Positions 36,270-42,934 of a DNA stretch of 42,934 nt are shown here, in pieces. A program made the position numbers and the translations under genes. The DNA comes from Magnetococcales bacterium (GTDB lineage Bacteria > Pseudomonadota > Magnetococcia > Magnetococcales > JADGCL01). The stretch is from contig JADGCL010000021.1 in NCBI GenBank assembly GCA_015229005.1, forward strand, positions 1 to 42,934. Reading direction: 5' to 3'. Each line of letters opens with the position of its first letter. Positions within the stretch are counted from its first letter, which is position 1. The notes under the pieces are model-generated. The model was not told the DNA's origin. It did no database searches and was given only the letters and a program-made list of their open reading frames with translations.

Positions 36270-37559
36270 CTATTCCGTCTGCTCTGTTTGCGCGGGGACG
36301 GCCAGCTCTCGTTGGATCAATCTTCGGGCGCGATCCAGGAGTTCCCCGAGCCAGACCTCGTCATCCAGGCGGAGCCCCTCTTCTCCCTGGGTAATCTCCA
36401 CCGGCAAGGCGCGGAGTTTTTCCTTGAGCTCCTCGCGCAGATGGGCGGTCACCTCGGGGTCGGTCACCAGCCCCCCGCACAGGTCGTCCAGGAGCGACCC
36501 TGCTGCCTCGTCGGGGGGGGCAAGGGGGCTCCCCGGGCTCATGGTGCAGCCTGTTTCCCGAGTTTCGACCGCCACGACCCGCTCGACCCAGATGCGTTCA
36601 CCGGCGACGTCCGCCGCCAGGGCCCGGACCCGTGGCAGCCAGCGTTCCCCGGCGTTTCCGGGTGCGGAGAAGTCCTCCCTCGGGATTATGGCCCGAACCA
36701 CCAGAAAGCGCCCCTCTGCCCGTGCGAGCGCCCCCGTCAGGGCGGCATGGATCCCCTCCTCGAGGACGGGGAGGCCGGCGCTCCGGGGAGGAGTCGGCAG
36801 GGAGAGCATCTCCCAGCGCAGGACATCCAGAGGGAGGAAGCGGACCTCCGGTCTCTTCCCCGGTTCGAGTTCGACGAGGAGCGCTCCCTTGGCGCCGCTC
36901 TCGCGGATGTGGCGTCCCTGGAGATTGCCCGGAAAGTGGATACCGGGATCCTCGCGGACGACCTCCCGACCGTGGACGTGACCCAGCGCCCAATAATCGT
37001 AGCCCTTGGCGGTGAGGTCCGACACCTGACAAGGGGCGTAGGGCTCGTGTCCCTTGCGCCCGCTCAGGGCGGTGTGCAGCAGGCCGAGGTTGCAGAGGCC
37101 GGGGAGGGCGGGAGGGTAGCCGTCCGCCAGATTCTCCTTCTGGTTCGAACGGGAGAACGACTGACCGTGAATCGCCACCCCCAGATCTTCCAGGATCCGA
37201 CTCTCGGGGCCGTCGGCCGCGAAGAGATGCACGTTGTCGGGAAGGGGCAGATCGGGGGTGAGGTGGCGGTTCTCGGCGTCGTGGTTGCCGCGAACGAAGA
37301 AGGCGCGGATCCCCGCCTCGCGGAGTATGGCCATCTGTCGGACGAAAAAGAGACCGGTATTGAAATCCTGCCAATGTCCGTCGTACAAATCGCCGGCGAG
37401 GAGGAGGAAGTCGACCCTCTCCTGGCAGCAGGCGGCGATCAGATTGGTGAAGGCCCTCCTGACCGCTCCCCGGATTTCGTTCTCCGGTGCCCCCTCGTGG
37501 AGCGAAAGCCCCTTGAGTGGGCTGTCCAGATGAATGTCTGCGGCATGGATGAAGCGCAT
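36270..37559 (-). CDS. YhaO-like DNA repair metallophosphoesterase (SbcD/Mre11 family)
   Basis: 429 residues. The calcineurin-like nuclease motifs are complete: FIHAADIHLDSP, LLLAGDLYDG, FVRGNHDAEN, and GHVHGREVV. Bacillus YhaO-type relatives have the same size and the same partner. The C-terminal capping region ends in a helix-rich part (LLDRARRLIQREL). AGAGGGGGGAAC precedes ATG 37559. It forms an operon with the SbcC-like gene to its left and would provide the nuclease of the pair. Confidence 0.93.
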   Translation of the reverse strand: MRFIHAADIHLDSPLKGLSLHEGAPENEIRGAVRRAFTNLIAACCQERVDFLLLAGDLYDGHWQDFNTGLFFVRQMAILREAGIRAFFVRGNHDAENRHLTPDLPLPDNVHLFAADGPESRILEDLGVAIHGQSFSRSNQKENLADGYPPALPGLCNLGLLHTALSGRKGHEPYAPCQVSDLTAKGYDYWALGHVHGREVVREDPGIHFPGNLQGRHIRESGAKGALLVELEPGKRPEVRFLPLDVLRWEMLSLPTPPRSAGLPVLEEGIHAALTGALARAEGRFLVVRAIIPREDFSAPGNAGERWLPRVRALAADVAGERIWVERVVAVETRETGCTMSPGSPLAPPDEAAGSLLDDLCGGLVTDPEVTAHLREELKEKLRALPVEITQGEEGLRLDDEVWLGELLDRARRLIQRELAVPAQTEQTE

Positions 37560-37870
37560 TCTCGTTCCCCCCTCTTCTTCGTTCCCCCTTCCTCTTGTTT
37601 CTCTTTCACGCTCCTCGTGCGGTCAGGCCGGAATCTGTCCGGCGGGTTTCCCTTTTCTATTGACGATGTGCTACGCTGGAGGCACGGTGGGGGCCGGGTT
37701 TTATCCAGATTCTATCCAGATTCTATCCAGATTCTGCCACTTCCGCGGCCTATCGTCCCGGGTTGGCGCCGGCGACCGGGGCGACCTTCGGGTGAGCGCC
37801 GGGATATAGAATGACACGATAAATCCTTTGTTGTCAATAACCTTGAAACTGCACCAGGGAGACGACCGGA
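37560..37870. other. Divergent promoter region between YhaO-like and hydrolase genes
   Basis: Left to right: a pyrimidine-rich leader of the leftward gene, then an AT-containing island around 37650-37670. Three 11-bp direct repeats (37702-37734) follow, then a GC-rich part, then a second AT-rich stretch at 37801-37850 (TATAGAAT, GATAAAT, TTGTCAATAAC) just before the hydrolase ribosome-binding site. I could not assign a convincing -35/-10 pair in either direction. Confidence 0.45.
37702..37734 (+). repeat. Three 11-bp direct repeats
   Basis: TATCCAGATTC is repeated three times without mismatch at 37702, 37713 and 37724. An 11-bp period puts the copies on one face of the helix, as in operator iterons. 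It lies about 140 bp before the hydrolase start, between divergent genes. Confidence 0.85.
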
Positions 37871-38767
37871 ATGGAGAAAAAATTCACCTTCAGGGGATCC
37901 AGGTTATCATGGATGCTTGTTTTTGTGGCCTTTTTTCTGGCCGCTTGCGAGGTGGAGTACATCGCCGAGCCCCCGACTGCGGGCGGGGAGTCGCCCTCCG
38001 GGAGCGTCCCCTCGGCGGATGGTACCGCCATTCACTACCAGGAGACCGGTACGGGGCCGGTGGCGTTGCTGTTCGTCCATTGCTGGTCGTGTGACGGGGG
38101 GTTCTGGAAGCGGCAGGTGGGGCATTTCTCTCGCACCAACAGGGTGGTCACCCTCGATCTTGCCGGGCATGGGGCGTCGGGGAAGGGGCGCACCACTTAC
38201 ACCATGGCGGCCTTTGCCGAGGATGTGGTGGCGGTGGTGGAGCGTCTTCGCCTGGACCGGGTGATCCTGATCGGGCACTCCATGGGGGGTCCGGTGGCGG
38301 TTGAGGCGGCGCGGCATCGGCGCCTGGACCGGCTGGTCAAGGGGGTGGTCACGGTGGATTCCTTCGAGACCGGTTTCAAGTGGCCGGAGTTGAATCGGAT
38401 CAACGCCTTTCTTGCCCCTTTTCGGCTGAATTTCCGGCAGAATACCCTCGATATGGTGAAAAAGATGTTTCCCTCCGGGAGCGATCCGGTCCTGGTCACG
38501 CAAATCTCGGAGAAGATGGCGGGGGCCCCCCAGGAGGTGGCCTTGAGCGCCATGGAGCAGCTCCTGATGTGGCGGGTGAAGGAGGGGGAGAAGAGTGTTG
38601 CCTCTCTGCGGGTGCCGTTGTTCCATATCAATGCCGATCCCGAGCGGCGGGCGATCCCGGGCTCGGCCCGGGTCCGTCTCATCCCGGGGGCGGGACACTT
38701 CCTGCCGCAGGAGGTCCCCGACCGGTTCAACGAGACCCTGGAGGCGGTGCTGCGGGATATCCACTGA
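37871..38767 (+). CDS. Alpha/beta-hydrolase lipoprotein
   Basis: 298 residues. The N-terminus has basic residues, a hydrophobic helix and the lipobox FLAAC, predicting a lipid-anchored periplasmic or outer-membrane protein. The hydrolase fold spans about 55-295: oxyanion region FVHCWSCDG, nucleophile elbow GHSMGG with catalytic Ser, an acidic block HINADPERR, and the His in GAGHFLPQEVP. The substrate cannot be told; relatives include esterases and haloalkane-dehalogenase-like enzymes. AGGGAG lies 10 nt before ATG 37871. It is transcribed alone, convergent with the HD-GYP gene. Confidence 0.9.
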   Translation: MEKKFTFRGSRLSWMLVFVAFFLAACEVEYIAEPPTAGGESPSGSVPSADGTAIHYQETGTGPVALLFVHCWSCDGGFWKRQVGHFSRTNRVVTLDLAGHGASGKGRTTYTMAAFAEDVVAVVERLRLDRVILIGHSMGGPVAVEAARHRRLDRLVKGVVTVDSFETGFKWPELNRINAFLAPFRLNFRQNTLDMVKKMFPSGSDPVLVTQISEKMAGAPQEVALSAMEQLLMWRVKEGEKSVASLRVPLFHINADPERRAIPGSARVRLIPGAGHFLPQEVPDRFNETLEAVLRDIH

Positions 38768-38809
38768 TCTTTCAGTCGATCTCATCGAGCTGTCGACCTC
38801 ATCGAGGGG

Positions 38810-38872
38810 CCGCCCATTCCCCTCGTCCTGCCTCGGGGCCTCCCCCGATGGTGGGGAGGGGGGAATGGGCGG
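38810..38872. terminator. Large inverted repeat, likely bidirectional terminator
   Basis: CCGCCCATTCCCC (38810-38822) pairs perfectly with GGGGAATGGGCGG (38860-38872). Inside, CCTCCCC (38839-38845) pairs with GGGGAGG (38853-38859). It sits between convergent genes, 43 bp after one stop and 25 bp after the other. No T-run is present. Confidence 0.6.
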
Positions 38873-38896
38873 TTCCCCCCTCCCCGCCGGGCGCGA

Positions 38897-40495
38897 TCAA
38901 TCCTTCAGACTCTCTCGAATCTCCAGGATATCGTCCAGGTTTGCGAAGAAGACCGCCACGATCCCCGGATCGAAATGGCGTCCCTTTTCCCCCTCGATCA
39001 GGGCGAGAGCCCGTTCCGGCTCCCAGGCTTTGCGATAGCAGCGGTTGGAGACAAGGGCGTCGAACACGTCGGTGATGGCGATGATCCGTGCGAAGAGATG
39101 GATCTCTTCGCCCCGGATCCCCTGTGGGTATCCCCCCCCATCCCATCTTTCGTGGTGCTGGTGGGCGATGATCGCCCCGGCCTTGAGGATGGAGCGACTC
39201 GACCGCCTCAGGATGTTGTAGCCGATGGTGGCATGTCCCTGCATGACCTGGAGTTCGATCTCGTCGAGTTTCCCGGGTTTGTTCAGGATGTTGTCGGGGA
39301 TACCGATCTTTCCCAGGTCGTGCAGGGGAGAGGCCATGAAGAGGAGGTCCGTTTCCGAATCGCTCAGACCGCAACCCGCCCCCAGCAAACGGGAGTAGGA
39401 GGCCACCCGACGGACATGATTGCCCGCTTCCTGTGAACGGACCTCGATGACCTCGCCCAGGGTGAAGGTCACATCCCTCTGGGTGTCGAGGATCTCCCGG
39501 GTCAGGAACAATCTGTCGAAGGCGAAGGCGATGTTGGCGGAGAAGATCTCCAGGAGATCTCTTTCCAGGGCGCCCAGGGGCTGGACCCCCTCCATGAACA
39601 GGAAATTTTCGATCCCGGTGGCCGATCGGAAGTAGCCGAAATAGTTGGATTCGAAAAAGAGTGCCTTTCGTGAGGCCACCCCCTGTTCGATACGGGCCAG
39701 GAGGGCCTCGGAGACTACCGCTCGCAAGGGACGACCGACGGCTCCCTCGAAACGCCCGGAACCGGCGTAGACGAGCATCTCCCCCCGGCGCCGGGTAAAG
39801 GCGAGGGAAGAGGTCCGGGAATGGACCCCCCCGGTACTCTCCAACCCGAGGATGGCCGCCAGTTGCGTCAAGATCCCGGAGGCGAGCGCCCTCAGGGAGT
39901 TCGGTTCGAAGAGGTCCGCCGAGGCATCGATGATCTTCTGGAGCCCGCGACGGGTGTTCTCGAGGGCCCGGAGATCCCGATAGGAGCGCAGGGCGGAGAG
40001 AATCGAGGTGATCAGGTTCTGCTTGCTGAGGGAGGATTTTTCCTTGTAGTCGTTGACATCATACTCGACAAGGACGGTATTCTCGGGGGCGTGTCCGGGC
40101 TGGCCTGTGCGCAGGATTATGCGGATGAACGCATTCTTCAACTCGTCGCGAATGTAGCGAACGACCTCGAGCCCGGCGCTTTCCGTCTCCATTACGACAT
40201 CCAGGAGCATTATGGCCGCATCCGGGTGCCGCCCGACCAGCACCCGGGCCTCCGCCCCGGACCGGGCCGAAAAGAGTTCCATGGGCCGTCCTTCGAAGGA
40301 GAACCCGCGCAGGACGAGTCGGGTCAGGGCAAGGACCTCTTCATCGTCGTCGACGACGAGGATCTTCCAGGGGGGGAGGGTGGGAGACGACAATCCCGGG
40401 GAGTGAGGTCCCGTCGCTTCTCCACCCTCTTCGGCAAACTGGAGAGGGACGTCATCCGGGGTGAGAGTCGGAAAAGACATGTCTGATCTTTCCAT
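38897..40495 (-). CDS. Response regulator REC-DUF3369-HD-GYP (c-di-GMP phosphodiesterase type)
   Basis: 532 residues. A receiver domain lies at about 43-165 (ILVVDDDEE, phospho-acceptor in MLLDVVM, LRTGQP, YKEKSSL). Next is a DUF3369 sensory domain (about 170-335, with FFESNYFGYFRS). An HD-GYP domain follows (about 340-520) with HDLGKIGIPD, the HHERWDGGGYPQG signature and the metal-ligand block FARIIAITDVFDAL. It should hydrolyse c-di-GMP in response to phosphorylation. GGAGG lies 5 nt before ATG 40495, which directly follows the stop of the sensor kinase, so the kinase is the probable phosphodonor. Confidence 0.93.
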   Translation of the reverse strand: MERSDMSFPTLTPDDVPLQFAEEGGEATGPHSPGLSSPTLPPWKILVVDDDEEVLALTRLVLRGFSFEGRPMELFSARSGAEARVLVGRHPDAAIMLLDVVMETESAGLEVVRYIRDELKNAFIRIILRTGQPGHAPENTVLVEYDVNDYKEKSSLSKQNLITSILSALRSYRDLRALENTRRGLQKIIDASADLFEPNSLRALASGILTQLAAILGLESTGGVHSRTSSLAFTRRRGEMLVYAGSGRFEGAVGRPLRAVVSEALLARIEQGVASRKALFFESNYFGYFRSATGIENFLFMEGVQPLGALERDLLEIFSANIAFAFDRLFLTREILDTQRDVTFTLGEVIEVRSQEAGNHVRRVASYSRLLGAGCGLSDSETDLLFMASPLHDLGKIGIPDNILNKPGKLDEIELQVMQGHATIGYNILRRSSRSILKAGAIIAHQHHERWDGGGYPQGIRGEEIHLFARIIAITDVFDALVSNRCYRKAWEPERALALIEGEKGRHFDPGIVAVFFANLDDILEIRESLKD

Positions 40496-42877
40496 CTATA
40501 CCTCCGACCCTTTTTCCCTGATCGGAAAGCGGATCTCGAAAGTTGCTCCGTGACCGGGAGTGGACCCGCAACGGATCTCCCCTCCAAGAGTTTGCACCAC
40601 CCGGTTGAAGACAATGTGCATGCCCAACCCGCTCCCTCCCGCTCCCCGACTCGTAGTGAAGAACGGTTCGAAAATCCTTCTTGCAACATCCTCGGTCATA
40701 CCCTTGCCGTCATCCTCGTAGAGAATGTGGATGTGGCCGGACTCTTCCCGGATGCGAATTCCGATGTGCCCCTCTTTCCCGTCATCGAAGCCATGCGTGA
40801 ACGAGTTGTCTATCAGGTTGACCAGGATTTGCGACAAGGCCCCCGGGTGGCTGAAGATTTCCAATTCGTCGGGACAATCACGAACGATGACATGCCCGCT
40901 TTTCTTGATTTTCGGACGCATGCTGATCAGGATGTCATCCACATAGGCCTTGACCCGGATCGAGCGCCATTCGTGGCTGCTCTGGTCGACCACCACCAGC
41001 TTGAAGCTGCGAACCAGTTCGGCGGCACGACCCAGATTGGAAACGAAGACCCGGGAGAGTTCCTCCAGGGAGTCGAGGAAACCCGCCAACTCCGACCGCC
41101 GCATCTGGCCCTGATGGAACGACTGGGCGATTTTCCGCCGTTCCTCCTCCAGAAAGGTCGCCGCTGTATAGGCATTGCCCACGGGGGTATTGATCTCATG
41201 GGCCACTCCGGCCACGAGCCCCCCCAGGGCCGCCATCGTTTCCGATTGAATCAGACTTTGCTGTATCCGCTTCAAGGCGACCAGGGATTGTTTCAGCTCG
41301 TCCGTTCTCCTGGAGACGGTATTTTCCAGGTCTTCATTGATTTTCTTTATATTTTCATCGTTCAGATGTCTCTTGACCATCGCCGAGAGGGTGTTTGCGA
41401 TGCCAAGGAGGAGACTCTTCTCCTCCTCGTTCTCCAGATGTCCGGCGTCGAGGTAGAGGGTCAGGACTCCGAGCAGTTCGTCCCCGGAGGTCATGGGAAG
41501 GGAGTAGTGCCCATGGGGTTTCATGGTTTCGAAACGAATGTGATGCCTGTCGTCCACCTCTGCCGCGAAACAGAGCTCACGGGCCAGGGCGGCCTGGCCG
41601 CAAAGACAATGTCCGTAGGGAACGGTACGACACAACTCCAACAGGGCGGGATCCAGACTCTGATGCGCGACCAGGCGCAGCGAGCGGCTCCCCTCGTCGG
41701 CCAGAAAGATCGCCCCCTTCGACTGGTTGAAAATCCAGGGGATGCGGAGGAGGGTCTTCAATGCCTTTTCAAGACGTTCCTCAAGAGATCTCTGTGCAAA
41801 CGAAATTCTGTAGATATCGTTGATTACATCCTGATAGGTTATATACCGGTCTTTTTTGTCTTTTTCGTTCCTTCTGGCGATAAAAAAGAGATGGAAAACA
41901 ATCATCAAACACAGAGACGAAAACAGGACGGCCCATTTCTGCCACTGGCCGGAAAGAGAATTCGGGTTCCTCCTGGCCAGAAAAGACCATTCCTCATCGA
42001 ATACTTCGAACTTTTCCTCGAACTCGACCGACCGGGGATCCTGGAACCACCGATCCGGTGAACCCGCTCCGGCCAAATGCGAACGGTGAACGAAAACAAC
42101 GCCGTCTGCCATCGTCGGCGATTGACGTCTCAGAATGAAATCGACCCCCTCCGGATCCAGCGGATCCACCACACTGCCGACGAGCGCCGCCAGGTCATGC
42201 CTGCCGCAGACGAACCCACCGAGGGAGACCCGCCTCTCCCCGGTCGAGTGCTTCGCTTCTCCGCCGGAATAAACGGGGGAACAGACCGTGAAGAGATACC
42301 GGTCCGCCCCTTCTTTCTCGACCAGATTCCACTCGACGATCCCGGATTTCCCGGAATCACGAAGCTCTTCCAGTCTGGCCAGGGACTCCGGTCGTGCCCC
42401 CAGGTCCGTTCCGATGACCGATTCGTTGCCGATCTCTGGAGCGACGTAGCGAACGACATACCCGGAGCCGTTCCCGTCTTCCGATTCACCCCCCGGGCTT
42501 CTCCGGGATTCATCGGAACGCGACGTGCTCTCACCGGAAGCTTCTGCCCAGAGATAATGGACACCCCCATCGGAACGATCGATCAGCGACGAAGTGAACC
42601 GGGAAAACTCGTCGTGATCCACGAACGACGAAGAATGATAGAAAGAAGCCAGGATGACAATATCGTGCTCGGCATGATGGAAACCCCCACGAAGGACCCC
42701 CAGCCTTTCCCGGGCTGCCGGAAGAAAGCTGCCGATGGATTCCTTCTCGATATGGGAGCCGACGAGGAAATACAGGCCAAGGGATATCAACCCCCCGATT
42801 ACTCCTGTGGGGATGCCAGGTTTCTCCCGATTCCCCCGCAAGGATTCTCCAAAAAAACTTCGCAACCAGGCCTCCAT
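40496..42877 (-). CDS. Membrane sensor histidine kinase with extracytoplasmic sensor and GAF domain
   Basis: About 793 residues from ATG 42877 (a TTG at 42889 is also in frame). TM1 is at about 24-40 and a periplasmic CHASE-like sensor at about 45-310. TM2 (WAVLFSSLCLMIVFHLFF) is followed by a cytoplasmic GAF domain (about 375-525, with GHCLCGQAA and HGHYSLPM) and a coiled coil. The HisKA H-box is GVAHEINTPVGNA and the ATPase domain has NLIDNSFTHGF, YEDDGKGM, FEPFFTTSRG and GSGLGMHIV. It lacks a receiver of its own and is coupled to the HD-GYP regulator downstream. The ligand is unknown. Confidence 0.92.
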   Translation of the reverse strand: MEAWLRSFFGESLRGNREKPGIPTGVIGGLISLGLYFLVGSHIEKESIGSFLPAARERLGVLRGGFHHAEHDIVILASFYHSSSFVDHDEFSRFTSSLIDRSDGGVHYLWAEASGESTSRSDESRRSPGGESEDGNGSGYVVRYVAPEIGNESVIGTDLGARPESLARLEELRDSGKSGIVEWNLVEKEGADRYLFTVCSPVYSGGEAKHSTGERRVSLGGFVCGRHDLAALVGSVVDPLDPEGVDFILRRQSPTMADGVVFVHRSHLAGAGSPDRWFQDPRSVEFEEKFEVFDEEWSFLARRNPNSLSGQWQKWAVLFSSLCLMIVFHLFFIARRNEKDKKDRYITYQDVINDIYRISFAQRSLEERLEKALKTLLRIPWIFNQSKGAIFLADEGSRSLRLVAHQSLDPALLELCRTVPYGHCLCGQAALARELCFAAEVDDRHHIRFETMKPHGHYSLPMTSGDELLGVLTLYLDAGHLENEEEKSLLLGIANTLSAMVKRHLNDENIKKINEDLENTVSRRTDELKQSLVALKRIQQSLIQSETMAALGGLVAGVAHEINTPVGNAYTAATFLEEERRKIAQSFHQGQMRRSELAGFLDSLEELSRVFVSNLGRAAELVRSFKLVVVDQSSHEWRSIRVKAYVDDILISMRPKIKKSGHVIVRDCPDELEIFSHPGALSQILVNLIDNSFTHGFDDGKEGHIGIRIREESGHIHILYEDDGKGMTEDVARRIFEPFFTTSRGAGGSGLGMHIVFNRVVQTLGGEIRCGSTPGHGATFEIRFPIREKGSEV

Positions 42878-42934
42878 ACCGATCTTCAAGGTTCATTGCC
42901 GTCCCCCTTTCAGGGGCTGTTTCAGACAAGACCG

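Noticed and set aside
32795-36394. 1,199-codon open frame on the plus strand opposite the SbcC-like gene
   Set aside because: It is an antisense shadow caused by high GC; the minus frame has Walker A/B motifs and coiled coils, and this one shows no domain.

Overview
The window is GC-rich bacterial chromosome with tightly packed operons (ATGA and TGATG overlaps). It carries outer-membrane TolC proteins, lipoproteins with lipoboxes, a CCA-encoding tRNA and many c-di-GMP and chemotaxis proteins, so a Gram-negative Pseudomonadota is likely. The mix of a DUF4347 giant surface protein, a hemerythrin-tipped chemoreceptor and REC-DUF3369-HD-GYP signalling would suit a Magnetococcales-like lineage. 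That placement is inference only; no marker gene here decides it.

Layout. 1-300: a tRNA-Ala(GGC) on the minus strand with its own promoter and terminator. 760-5184: a plus-strand type I secretion operon (TolC, ABC exporter, HlyD adaptor). Its ABC subunit has lost nearly every ATPase motif. 5437-20687: a convergent minus-strand operon that begins with a 2.2-kaa DUF4347/cadherin-like/beta-propeller surface protein. It continues with a TolC-SH3 lipoprotein, a prepilin-LamG fusion, a periplasmic HlyD adaptor, a GAF-TM-HlyD adaptor and an M50 (site-2-protease-like) membrane metalloprotease fused to a HlyD-like domain. A good sigma-54 -24/-12 element lies about 100 bp before the giant gene. Together 0.7-20.7 kb looks like a dedicated export, processing and display locus for one giant surface protein, and it is the most interesting part of the window.

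21132-22812: three small minus-strand genes: a receiver with Glu in place of the phospho-acceptor Asp, an unrecognised small protein, and a STAS protein. 23282-26101: a chemoreceptor with a Cache domain, a degenerate CZB-like segment and a C-terminal bacteriohemerythrin, preceded by a four-part 11-bp iteron resembling a Pho box. 26357-32631: a minus-strand housekeeping operon, murA-hisD-hisB-hisH-(DHH phosphoesterase)-lipA. 32783-37559: a YhaN/YhaO (SbcC/SbcD-like) DNA-repair pair. 37871-38767: an alpha/beta-hydrolase lipoprotein. 38897-42877: a sensor kinase and a REC-DUF3369-HD-GYP response regulator in one transcription unit.

Functional picture: the first half builds and exports a giant adhesin or surface enzyme. 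The middle and the right end hold sensory and c-di-GMP components of the kind that often control such surface proteins, but no direct link between them is shown by the sequence. I saw no transposase, integrase, phage gene or CRISPR array.
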